Of a DNA stretch of 14,220 nucleotides, positions 1-9,128 are shown one piece after another. Position 1 is the stretch's first letter. Every line of letters starts with the position of its first letter. The position numbers and the translations under genes are program-made. The notes below the pieces were generated by a model. The model saw only the letters and a list, made by a program, of their open reading frames with translations. It did no database searches and had not been told where the DNA came from. Origin of the DNA: Pigoraptor vietnamica (lineage: Eukaryota; Opisthokonta; Filasterea). The stretch spans positions 1 to 14,220 of the forward strand of contig CALSCQ010001362.1 of NCBI GenBank assembly GCA_943704525.1, read 5' to 3'.

Positions 1-68
1 GGGAGGGGGGGTTGAGCGGCTGCATTCATTTCTACAGTGCATAAGCGCGAATGAACCGAGTCACTCAC

Positions 69-595
69 ACGGAACAGTGACGGAACAGTGACACCTCCTG
101 GCCCACCTCTTCCGCAAAGTAGGAAACAATGAAGAAGGCGTGCTTCCCCGTCCCGGACACCGCCGACTCGAGCACGTCGTGCAGCGCGACCATCACCACC
201 CTACGCCCCTCTTGCGAAGAGAGGTCGAAGAGCTGGTGCAAGATCGAACGCCAGGCGCGCAGCGAGAAATATCGCTCCACGGGCTGCATCGCCTGTTGTC
301 CAGTCCACAGCACGGTCCCCGCGTCGCGGCCGGCGTGTCGAAGATACAGCTGCCGCAGCACCTCGCTTTTACCGATCCCCGTGGCGCCCTCGAGTACGAC
401 CACGTCGTTGGCGCCCTCCACCATGTCCTGAAACGCAACAACGCCCTGGAAAGAAACGTCCTCGGCGGGTCCCTTCGTGTCGGTGACCGAGCTGCGCCTC
501 CGCGACGAGTTCTCGCCCAGAAGAATATCCGACTCGCTCTGTCCAGACATCAGTTCGTCCATCCGGTCGAAGACGAGCTTGCGACCCAGGAACGG
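69..595 (-). other. Second P-loop NTPase (sAC-like), truncated by window edge
   Basis: Starts at PFLGRKLVFDRMDEL (about residue 2307), has an unusual insertion of about 40-50 residues with RRRSSV, then Walker A GATGIGKS (about residues 2376-2383) and a helical stretch (LRAWRSILHQLFDL). Soluble adenylyl cyclase has an NTPase of this kind directly after its two cyclase domains, so position and sequence agree. Walker B lies beyond the window. The final visible codons sit in an 11-base tandem repeat next to a GTGAGT donor at 68-63, so the exon end is uncertain by up to about 55 bases. Confidence 0.7.
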
Positions 596-3500
596 CATCG
601 CCGCGTCCGCAGTGAGTTGACCGCCCTGCATGTACACGCTTTGCTGGTGCAATCGGTGCTGCACACGCAAAATTTCGTCCGGCATTGTCGCTTGACGGCG
701 CTGTTGCGGGCGGAAGATCTCGACCTCCTCCGTCTTGCCCTTCACCCGAACACGGCCCAGCCCCTCGAACGAAATCGCCGCTTCCGAGCACGACATCCGC
801 GTAGCGTTGTCGCACAAAATCTCATTCGCTCGCGCCGTCGTCATGAGCCGCGCCGCAACGTTCACCACGTCGGCATGCTGCGCGTACTCGCGCCGCGTCG
901 ACGTCCCGATCGCGCCGCAGAACACGACGCCCGTCGTGATCCCTATCGACAGCCCGACACCCATCTGCGCGAGCATGTCCCTCATGACGCACATCGCCAG
1001 CACAGCGAACGTGACGTCGTTTCCTCGCCCGCACCCGGGAAGGCCAAATGCCATGTGGAACACGAGGCCTTTGTCGTCGACGAGCACCTGGCGACAAGTT
1101 CAATTAGCACCATTCTACAACGGACAGCCCAACATCTGATAAACGCAGCCGATCAGCACAAAAACACACAAACACACGCACACCGACACACACGCACACA
1201 CACGCACACACACGCACACCCACCCACCCACCCCTACAGCATACACCGCACACACAAGAACCACGCCTCTGAGCGCACGTACCTTGGACATGGCGCCGCC
1301 AAAGTCCGACAGAATGTGCTGCACCACCACGAGCATCGATTGCAACCGAATGAGGTCGGGCTGTGACAGAACCGACGTCGCATAGTCGAAGCCACTCGCC
1401 CGCGCAAACACGCTCGTGACAGCACGAAGCTCCGTCATCCACGCCGTCTGATTCTCGTACAGAAACGGCAGCACTTCGGGGTTGACGTACGCGCGGAGCG
1501 ACGGCTCCATCACCAACGCCACCTGCACAGGGCGAGCGAAAATATCAGGCGCAATAAAACCACATGCCATTCGCCAATGTGACCGGGACAACGGCGCACC
1601 TGCATGGGCTCGGGCGGGTGCGGCTGGAGCGGCTCCACAAGCGCGTGCACCGCGAAGCACGGCGAGTCCGCAAGAGCCTCTCCCTTGCACTTATCCCGCA
1701 CAATTGCCCACGTCTCGCGCGACACAACGACCTGCCCACTCTTCGCCGACTGCTCGGCAGCCGCCATCTGAGCGAGCGGCGGCCCCAGCACGAGGCACTG
1801 CCACACGTCGTTGACGCCGCCAAAGTGGACGGCCTGGAAATCGCCGACACCGATTCCGACCTTCATGGGAAGCGTCATTCCAAGCGATGTCTTGCCGCTC
1901 TCGATCGACTCCCGCAACGCCAGGCCGCACTGCAAACAATGCCATTTGCCCTCAATACAAACCAGTACACCAACTGCCTTACAGGGAAGAGGACGGCAGC
2001 GTCACTCACCTGAATAGCGTACAGCGCGCTCGTCTGCAAGTCCACCTCTTCGCTCGTCCGAAACACCGCCAGGATCGCGTCGCCCGCAAACTTCACCACA
2101 TCGCCGCCGTTCGCGATGATCACCGGAATAAGCCGGTCAAAGTTGCTGTTCAGCAGCCGTCCCACCTGCTCGGCGCCATCCACCGCCTCTATCGCCAGCC
2201 GAGACGTCAACGGCGTGAATCCGCTCACATCCACAAACAGCGCGCTCCCCGTGAACGTCTCCGCGACAGGAGGTTCCCGCGGCAACTGCGGATTCCGCGC
2301 GTACTTGTCCACGACCATTCGCGGCAGGTACGACGCGAGCGTGTGGACCACGCCCTCCTTCAGCGCCCCCTCACCGCGCCGCCGGTCCGTCACGTCCTGG
2401 CCGACGCACAGTACGCCAACGACATTTCCGGTCTGGTCGACGCGCGGCGACGCGTTGACGGACAGCTCGATTGTCACTCCTGTCTTAGTCGGCAGGCGAA
2501 TTTCGATCCCCGTCGTACCCTCCCCCACGCACGCGCGCCGAAAGACCATCCGCAACTTCTCTGCAGCCCCTTCTTCCTCGATAATGTCCTCGGTAAGCGA
2601 GCGACCGAGCACGTCGTTCGCGGAAAAGCCCGTGAGCCACGCAGCCTTGCGGTTCCACTCGTTGACGCTGCGTTCGAGAATTTTGGTTGAGCAAAGTGAC
2701 AATGCAAATTGCCCACATACATGCAAAAAAGTACAATTACACAAATTCGCGCAGGAGCACAATTACCAGTCGTTTGCGTCGACGCCGAAAATCGGCACGT
2801 TCGCGTCTTCGATCATGCGCGCGAGGTCCTTCGCAAGCAGCTCCAACTCCATTATCCGCTTGCGGTCCGTCACGTCGTAGATGGTCACGAGCACCAGCGG
2901 CGCACCGCCCTCGGCCTCTTTGCTGAACCGGCTCGCATTCACGAGAAGACTGCACCGCCCGTGACGGAAGTCCTTCTCAATCTACGGGTCAGGGTCAGGG
3001 TTAGGGTCAACGGCGCATTGCGCTACATTAGTCATCCTCTTACTACGAACGAAGAAAAGAAAGCAAGAAAAAAAAAGGAAATAAAAACCCACCTCGAAGT
3101 TTTGGATGCTCTGCGACTCGTCCGTGAGAAGGTGCTGGAGACGAGTGGTGAACGCAGGTACATCCCAATCGCCGTCGCTCACGTCCACGAGAGGGATCCC
3201 GACGACATCTTTTGGCTCGAGGAGGAAGCGCTCGTAGAAGCACCTACGAAACAGTATGAACACAAGTCAGTCCATTGCATTCTCGAATCTTTCCGGACAC
3301 ACAAAAGCAACTTCACTGGCCACTGACCTGTTCGCGAGTGTCACGCAGAGCCGCGAGTCGAGGACGACGATGGCGTCCTGCATGTTCTGCAGCACGCCCT
3401 CCAAGAACCCGCTGTTCTCGCGAATCTCCTGGAAGAGCTGTGCGTTGCGCAGCGACACGCCCAGCTGCGACGACAACACCGAGATGAGCTCGAGGCGGTC

Positions 3501-6500
3501 CTTGTGGAAGACCCCCGTCATGGCGCTGTTCTCGAGGTACAGCATTCCCGCCACTCGGCCCATGTAGGCGATGGGGCTGCACAGCACGGACTTTGGGCGG
3601 AAGAGCCCGAAGTACGGGTCCGCGACGAGCTGGTCCCCTCCCGTCGTGTTGGCGTGGTCAATCACGACAGCCTGCTGCGTCGACGCGACGTAGTTCACCA
3701 CTGAGCGCGGGACCTCGCGGAACTCGTGGAGCGGAATGCCCGGCTCCACCGACACGTCGACATGCCCGCTCTCCAGCACCGTCGCAACGCTCTCGACGCA
3801 CAGTTCGCCGTCCTGAGACAGAATGAGCACGGCGCGGTCCGCGCACGCGTTCTCGAGGACGATCGCCATGAGCTTCTTCAGAAGGGCGCCGAGCTCAATT
3901 TCTCCCGACAGTGCCATCGACGCCTTCAAGATCGTCTCCATGTCCAGTCCCTCCATAGAGCCAGTGCCGGTCGTCACCTCGTGGAACGCTATCGCGGACT
4001 TGCCGTTGACTGAGGCCGACGACGAAGCAGGCTGCGACGTCCGCGACCTCTTCTTCGAGCTCGCGGACGTGCTGTCGCCGTCCTTCTCGCTTCGAGAGAG
4101 GCCGAAGTTGGGCCACTCGCGTTCCAGCTTGTCCAGCAGCAACTGCGATCCCCACTGCAAGTACCCGTAGTACGCGTGCCCGATGTGTTCACGCTGGAGC
4201 TGCGCGTCTCCGATGTCGCCGTAGTACATCGCGGCCATTTCATGCGCCAGCGCGGCCTCCATGCCATAGCCGTTGTCCGTGGCTCCCTTAATGGCCGTCG
4301 CAAATCCGCGGGTCGCATCGTCGTTCTTCCCCGTCAGCCAGTCGATGGCGGCCCCGACGAGAGCGTGCTTGTGCGCAAAATTCGCAGGGCAGCTCGCCGC
4401 CCAGTGACGCAAAAGGCGCCGGTGAGCGCGCGCAACTGCGATCGCGTCCTTCAGCGTCACGTCCGCCGCCGCCGGGCACGACACCTTCGTCACTTCCCAG
4501 AACGCGTTCTCGTAGTCCGCCGAATCAAAAGGACCCTCGTCGCCCTGCAAGTCCCCCGCCGCCACGAACGAGGTGCCGCAGAGTGACCGCGCGAGCGCGA
4601 GAACGGCGAGGGGAAAGTGAAGGCTGAAGACGGCCGACAAGAACGTTCCGGCCACGCCGAGGACGAATCCATGCGCTGCACGGAACTCGTCGACAGCTTC
4701 GCCATAGCGCCCCATGTTGAAGGCCAACATGCCGCGCGCGAGATACGCCGCAAATACGAACATGCGCGTCTTGGACGCAACGAGCTCGTCGAGGCACTGG
4801 TCGTCCGTCACCTTGCGACCGAAGTATTCGTACTCTTCCTCCCACTCGCCGCGGAGAAGTTTGATGGTGTAGCGCCGCCAGACGTTCATGTACCCGGCGC
4901 AGAGCAACTGGTGCCGCTGCACGAGTCCCGCAAAATACTTGCTGTGCCACTTCGCGACTTCCTCGAGGGGCTCGCCGGCGAAAAGGAGGGCGTCGCAGGC
5001 GTAGAACGTGGTGAAACCGGCAAATTCAATGTCGCCGATTTCGATCGCCGTCGCGAACGCCTTATGCAGCGGTTCGACCGTGCTGCGGAGGGGCTCGTGC
5101 CACACGGACACGTGATAGTAGTATATGCCGTGGACCTTGGCTACCTGGTCCGCAAGCCCAAGCTTGTCCAGCAGCTGCAGCGCCAGTCGTCCGCCCTTGA
5201 GAGCTTGAGCGAGGTCAAACAGCGACGCGGCGAGGCCGTAAAACGTGAAAGCGAACGCCGCAAGGGGGCTCGTCCCGTGCTTGATTGTGAGATCGACCAT
5301 TGTCAGCGCAACGCGCTGGTTGAGCGTCGTGTCGAGAGCGTACGTCGGTCCGATAAGCACCGCGAGGATCTGCATCGCGACCAGCTTCTCGGGATCCTTC
5401 ATCTCGCCAGCGGCTTCGAGATCGGCGAGGGTAGGAACGGTTGGGCGGTGAGTGACGAGCGGCACCGAAAGGCCCTCGAGCGCCTTGATGCCCACGGCAA
5501 GCGAGTCGCGTAGCCGGTCCGTCAGAGTGTAGACGGATATCAGCATTTGGTGGACGCTGGCGCGCTGCAGCTCCGTCTTGGCGCGCGACAGCAACTGCTC
5601 GCACGTCGCCTCCGAACCCGCAAAGTCCGTGTTGACGGACTCTGCGAGCGCAAGGGCCATGAGCATGCCCCAGCAGGCGTCGAACTTCGTCTCCCAGGCG
5701 GACGGGGGAAGGACGGTCCGTGCCATGCGGTGGTACGTGACGGCGGGCGCGTAAGCCGTCGCGTCGAACGCCTTTTTCCCGGCGCGCGAATTCAGCTCGG
5801 CCAACTTCGTGCGCTCCTCGTCGTCCGAAATGAGATCCACGCCGACATTCAGTTGATTGACAATCTCGAGCAGCTGGGTGTCCAGCGCGCGGTCGTTGTC
5901 GCCCACGGCGCGCAGCATGCGCCGTCCGATGGAGAGGTGAACGGCGCTGCGCTCGTCCTCGGGAATTAGGATGTAAGCCGCCTGTTGGATGCGGTCGTGC
6001 TGAAAGCGGTAGCCGGCGATCTTGGCGTCTGCGTCCGCCAACACCTCGTCCACGGAACCGTCCCACTCGAGGAGAATGTTGTAGTCTCCACCCATCGGCA
6101 CAACGAGACCGCCCTCCAGCGATGTCCACAACAAGCGAGCGACCTGCTGCGCCGGGATATCCGCCGCAATGCTGAGGATGCCCACCGAGAAGCGCGCGCC
6201 GACAGCAGCGGCGATCCGCAAAATGTTCTGAGATTCTGTTGGCAAGCGCCGGATGCGCTCCACCATGAGCTCGACGACGTTGGACGTGACGTGCGAAGTG
6301 GACGCACGCGGAACGTCCACTGTCCAGGCGTTCGATGAGAAGTCAAACGCGATTATGCCGTCGTGGTGGAGGGCCTTGAGAAGCTGCATAACAAAGAAGG
6401 GGTTGCCGCCCGTGCGGTCGTGCACAATGTCGGCGAGCGCGGCGCACTGCGTGTTGTTGGGACCGGCCTGCTGTAGGATGTCCCCGACAATTTCGGCGAC

Positions 6501-8587
6501 ATGCGCGCGGCGGAGGGGCGCGAGGACAATGTCCGTGATGGGAAGGTCGTCGCAGCGCATCTGGTCCACGGCGAGCGCGAACGGATGGTCGGGAGACACC
6601 TCGTTGTCGCGGTACGCGCCGATGAGTAGGAAGTTCGACATGTCCGGATCCGAGATGAGAATCCGCAGGAGGCGAAGAGAGGCAGGGTCCACCCACTGGA
6701 GGTCGTCGAGGAAGATCACGAGCGGGTGATCGACCGAACAGAAGGCGCCAACGAACTTGCGAAATGCGCCCTCAAAGCGCGCTTGCGACTCCGCCGGTGG
6801 GAGAGGCGGGACGGGCGTCGTCGCACCGATGAGGTGCTCCGCCTCGGGGACAACGTCGACGATGATTCGCCCGTGCCCACCGAGGCGTGACTTTAGGCGC
6901 TGCTGCCACCCGGCCACCGCGTACTCTCCCTCCGACAGCGCTCCGTGGACGAGGTCCCCGAGCGCCTGCAGAAGCGCCGACTTCTGCCGACGGAACTGGT
7001 CGAACTTTCCCGCCGCGAACCGCCCGCGCGCCGCCACGATCGGCTTGTGCACCTCGTTTACGATCGACGACTTGCCGATCCCAGAGTATCCGCTCACAAA
7101 GCACGCCTCCACCGACCCCACCATCGCCACGCGCTGGAACGCCGCCATCAGACGTCCCACCTCGTCCTCGCGCCCGTACAGCTTCTGGGGGACCACGAAC
7201 TGGCTTCGACGGTCCACCTGGCCCGCCACGAAGCCCTCCATGGCTTTGGCTACCGACGCCGGCTGCCGCGTGTGCCACTCGGGGCCCATCCGCGCAAGGC
7301 ACGTCTCCAGGTCCGCCAGCACGCCCTGCGCCGACTGGTACCGGTCCTCCGCCGTCTTCGCCATCAGCTTCGCCACAATGTCCGACAGCGCGCGCGGAAT
7401 CGTCGCGTCAACGGCGTGCAGCGGCTTGGGCGTCTTGGCGATGTGGCAGTGCACGAATTCGATCGCATCCTTCCCGGTGAACGGCAGCCGACCCGCGAGC
7501 ATCTCGTAAAAGGTGACGCCGAGCGAGTAAAAGTCCGTGCGAAAGTCAATCTGGCGGTTCATGCGGCCCGTCTGCTCGGGGCTCATGTACGCCAGCTGCG
7601 CAAGTGCGGCAATGAGTGTGGGCTGAAACAAGTGCGGCGCGTGTGCATGCCTCCTTGGAGATGGAGAGATGTGAGTGTTCTCAGGCCTTACCGATCCCTC
7701 GTACGAGTTGCCGGCTTTCGCGCTCAAGTCCTCTGTCGCGAGGCGCGTCGAAATGCTGAAGTCAATGAGTTGCACCTCGAGCGTCTTTGGGTTCACCTGC
7801 GTAAAGGTGTGGGGAGGCGCTCACGGCATGTCAGGAAATGGCCCGTATTGCGGCTCGAGCAACGAATTCACAAACGAGTCACAGCGTGCAGCAATGCAAA
7901 GTGAGGCCCAATACAGCGCGCAACAGACTGCGAGGCGAGCACCTAAATTACAAGCGACTCGCAACAACGCGCAACACGTATACCTTTGCGTTGGCGGGCT
8001 TGATGTCCTTGTGAATGATACCCGCCGCGTGGATGTTCCCCAGAACCTTCGTCAACTCGATGGCGATGGGTAAGAACTTGCCCCTGCAAACGAAAACACA
8101 TGGCGTGCGTAACAGTCAAAGAAAACGCCCGACGAGGCTCGTTGACCAAATCTCACCAACTGAAGAGGGCGCGCGGTGTCGGAATTATAAAGGTGAAAAA
8201 CGGAAGGCGAAAGAATCTTCCCACGCACCTGTCGAGGCCCTCGCGCAAGAGGTCCCGCAGCGAACATCCCTCAAAGTCATCCACGACAAGCGCAAGGCCG
8301 TTAGCGTGCGCAATGAGTCCGCGTGGCTTCGAGATGCCCGTGACACCCGCCGCGTCCACCGCGCACATGATGTTGTACTCGTGCCGTAGGCGCGCGAGGT
8401 CGTCCACGCTAGCGACAATGGCATTGTTGCTCTGTGTCTTGATGATGACACGGGTGGATGGCGAGTCGGCAGCGTGCGCCTTGAAAATGCTCGACTGCAC
8501 ACCAGCGTAGATGCGCTCCTTGAGCACGTAGCCTGGGACGAGATCGCGTGGGGCGCCGAGGTCCATGTCGGACTCGGAATCGTGCAT
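69..8587 (-). CDS. Giant multidomain signalling protein: Ser/Thr kinase-AAA/STAND-TPR-GAF-PAS-PAS-sAC-type adenylyl cyclase (3' partial)
   Basis: Proposed exons, in transcript order: 8587-8229, 8083-7984, 7796-7692, 7595-3328, 3243-3093, 2981-2767, 2667-2010, 1929-1600, 1522-1283, 1087-about 69. All nine junctions are GT-AG, keep one frame, and join residues into continuous family motifs (for example LDR|GKFLP, EGS|LAYMSPEQ, AIQ|CGLAL, MSK|VLVDDKG). The start ATG at 8587 has an in-frame TAA 30 bases upstream. About 2,480 residues are visible and the gene runs off the left edge. The likely job is to integrate kinase, ATPase and GAF/PAS sensory input and output cAMP; this is inferred from domains. 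The N-terminal half resembles hybrid histidine kinases such as Mak2/Mak3/Chk1, and the C-terminal half resembles soluble adenylyl cyclase. No signal peptide or membrane segment was seen, so it is probably cytosolic or nuclear. The last donor (68 or slightly upstream) is uncertain. It could be two genes only if the PAS exons were wrongly joined. Confidence 0.85.
71..92. repeat. 11-base tandem duplication at the last visible splice donor
   Basis: GGAACAGTGAC occurs twice in a row (71-81, 82-92) at the end of exon 10, immediately before the candidate donor GTGAGT at 68-63 of the minus strand. It adds alternative GT sites close together and makes the exon end ambiguous. Confidence 0.8.
706..1522 (-). 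other. Cyclase homology domain 2 (sAC type)
   Basis: Residues 2063 to about 2270, in exons 9 and 10. It starts with LRAYVNPEVLPFL. The metal aspartate position is lost (VFARASGF), as in sAC C2 domains. The Lys in VDDKG (about residue 2148) aligns with the purine-recognition region, FGLPG is the sAC signature, and REYAQHADVVNVAARLM keeps the Asn (about 2218) and Arg (about 2222) that stabilise the transition state. The domain ends with GRVRVKGKTEEVEIFRP. Together with domain 1 it should form one catalytic site making cAMP. ATP rather than GTP specificity is inferred from sAC similarity. Confidence 0.85.
1158..1240. repeat. Imperfect CA-rich microsatellite in kinase-cyclase intron
   Basis: Short CA runs broken by CG and CC (cacacaaacacacgcacacc and following, then CCCACCCACCCACC at about 1218-1232). 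It lies within the 195-base intron 1088-1282 between the exons for the two parts of cyclase domain 2. Confidence 0.85.
1600..2330 (-). other. Cyclase homology domain 1 (class III, sAC type)
   Basis: About residues 1843-2062, in exons 7 and 8. The two metal-binding aspartates of class III cyclases are present: Asp1879 in LFVDVSGFT and Asp1929 in VKFAGDAILAVF. The second half (MKVGIGVGDFQAVHFG, LVLGPPLAQMAAAE, SGQVVVSRETW) follows the C1 domain of soluble adenylyl cyclase. The intron 1930-2009 joins YAIQ to CGLALRES in phase 0. Confidence 0.85.
2375..2822 (-). other. Second PAS domain
   Basis: About residues 1715-1862, starting MIEDANVPIFGVDANDC at the end of exon 6 and continuing VNEWNRKAAWLTGFSANDVLG in exon 7. 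It closes with VSVLCVGQD-like VVGVLCVGQDVTDRRR. The phase 2 intron at 2668-2766 creates the Cys codon in DANDCVNEW and restores the PAS consensus. A short helical linker (GALKEGVVHTLASYLPR) then leads into the cyclase, comparable to signalling helices in PAS-cyclase proteins. No LOV-type cysteine motif (NCRFLQ) is seen, so the cue is unknown. Confidence 0.8.
2856..3420 (-). other. First PAS domain (spans three exons)
   Basis: About residues 1581-1703. It starts with FLEGVLQNMQDAIVVLDSRL in exon 4, continues through CFYERFLLEPKDVVGIPL in exon 5, and ends in exon 6 with CSLLVNASRF and VLVTIYDVTDRKR, a standard PAS/PAC ending. The introns at 3244-3327 (donor GTCAGT) and 2982-3092 interrupt it in phases 2 and 0. 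This domain physically links the large kinase/ATPase exon to the cyclase exons, so it is the key evidence for a single gene. Confidence 0.8.
2986..3009. repeat. Telomere-like hexamer array in an intron
   Basis: Four head-to-tail hexamers GGGTCA, GGGTCA, GGGTTA, GGGTCA, directly next to the 3' splice site of intron 2982-3092. In the sense transcript it reads as TGACCC/TAACCC, forming the pyrimidine-rich segment before the TAG acceptor. Confidence 0.8.
3425..3947 (-). other. GAF sensory domain
   Basis: About residues 1405-1578, starting LDMETILKASMALSGEIEL. It contains typical GAF elements: LLKKLMAIVLENACADRAVLIL, the SVLCSPI strand, YMGRVAGMLYLEN, and the final helix LELISVLSSQLGVSLRNAQLF. 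GAF domains bind small ligands such as cyclic nucleotides or tetrapyrroles. I see no clear bilin-binding Cys or NKxnFx3DE signature, so no ligand can be assigned. The position after the ATPase/TPR part matches the hybrid histidine kinase family. Confidence 0.85.
4060..5878 (-). other. TPR-like alpha-helical region and basic linker
   Basis: About residues 760-1370. The sequence is rich in Ala, Leu and Glu with amphipathic helix pairs (for example YAPAVTYHRMARTVLPP, TCEQLLSRAKTELQRASVH, ALAHEMAAMYYGDIG), like the helical repeats that follow the ATPase in kinase-AAA-GAF proteins. It ends in a Ser-rich, basic, probably disordered linker with KKRSRTSQ (bases about 4028-4056), which precedes the GAF domain and could be a weak nuclear-localisation signal. 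Individual TPR units cannot be delimited by eye. Confidence 0.6.
5879..7184 (-). other. First AAA_16/STAND-type P-loop ATPase module
   Basis: About residues 326-760, all within the large fourth exon. It opens with LYGREDEVGRL. Walker A is GYSGIGKSS (about residues 357-365), Walker B is VIFLDDLQWVD (about 481-491), then GAYRDNEV and the TGGNPFF motif typical of this 'predicted ATPase' family. A winged-helix-like part follows (ESQNILRIAAAVGARF). In related proteins this module sits directly behind the kinase domain and is thought to act as a nucleotide-dependent switch or scaffold. That role is family knowledge, not shown here. Confidence 0.85.
7286..8587 (-). other. Protein kinase domain of the giant protein (residues 1 to about 291)
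   Basis: Spread over exons 1-3 and the beginning of exon 4. The N-lobe begins at GYVLKERI (about residue 19). Visible kinase landmarks are Lys50 in VIIK, Glu70 in the alpha-C helix (RHEYN), the catalytic loop HKDIKPAN (Asp146, Asn151), the metal-binding DFS triplet in place of DFG (Asp165), and MSPEQTGR as the APE-type motif, followed by DFYSLGVTFYEMLAG. The glycine-rich loop is degenerate (YAGVQSS). This is the divergent kinase class found at the N-terminus of bacterial and fungal kinase-AAA-GAF hybrids. The key Lys, Glu, Asp and Asn residues are present, so activity is possible but unproven. Confidence 0.85.
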
Positions 8588-9128
8588 GGCTGCTATATTC
8601 GCTGCGGTGGCCGCTTAATGCACTGTGTGTGCCACTGACCGCAGAGGGGCAGCGCCCGCAGAGTGCCGACGGAGACGCCGAAACGCGCCCAAGCACCTGA
8701 ACCCGCGACGGCGAATAACGTGGACAGACTGAGATTCGAGTGGATTTGTATACATCTTTCTTATTACTCTGCGGTGCCGGTGCGCGGGCACAGCCGAGGG
8801 TGCGGCTGAGGGTGCGTGGGGTCTCGATTGGGCGGTCACCCTCAGTCAACAGGTTACCCACATCGATCGAGCCGGACATATTCGGTCGATTTTCGGTGGC
8901 AAACGTGGCCACTGCCGGGCGACTGGCCCCGCGTGCTTCACCGGCGTCGCAGTTTGTGCAGGGGAGCTTCCAAGCCCGCCGCCAGCGCAAGGGAGGAACT
9001 CGTGCGCGCACGGCTTCGTGACTGCTCCGCTCTGATCGCTCCCACGCACTGTGGAGCTGTCGGGGTTCGCCGGCGAACAATGCCGGGCCAGGCCGGTAGC
9101 GACGGGCGCGGTTTTGCATCATTCCACT
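8588..9128. other. Intergenic region between methyltransferase 3' end and kinase-cyclase 5' end
   Basis: 541 bases with no supported gene. It should hold the 3' UTR of the methyltransferase gene and the promoter and 5' UTR of the kinase-cyclase gene, both on the minus strand. I found no AATAAA on the minus strand (only an AATAAG-like variant near 8760-8768) and no convincing TATA box. The frames open here on both strands show no family features. Confidence 0.5.

Noticed and set aside
140-1366. Plus-strand open frame of 408 codons ending in a His/Thr-rich CA repeat region
   Set aside because: It is antisense to the cyclase exons and intron, with Arg/His-rich low-complexity protein and no family features. 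It is a GC-bias shadow.
2010-3328. Gene boundary between the kinase-GAF part and the cyclase part
   Set aside because: The PAS1 and PAS2 domains are only complete when exons on both sides are spliced together, with phases 2, 0 and 2 matching. No promoter-like gap or fresh start codon is needed.
6945-7904. Plus-strand open frame of 319 codons
   Set aside because: It is antisense to the kinase/ATPase exons, crosses two introns of the real gene and has no recognisable domain.
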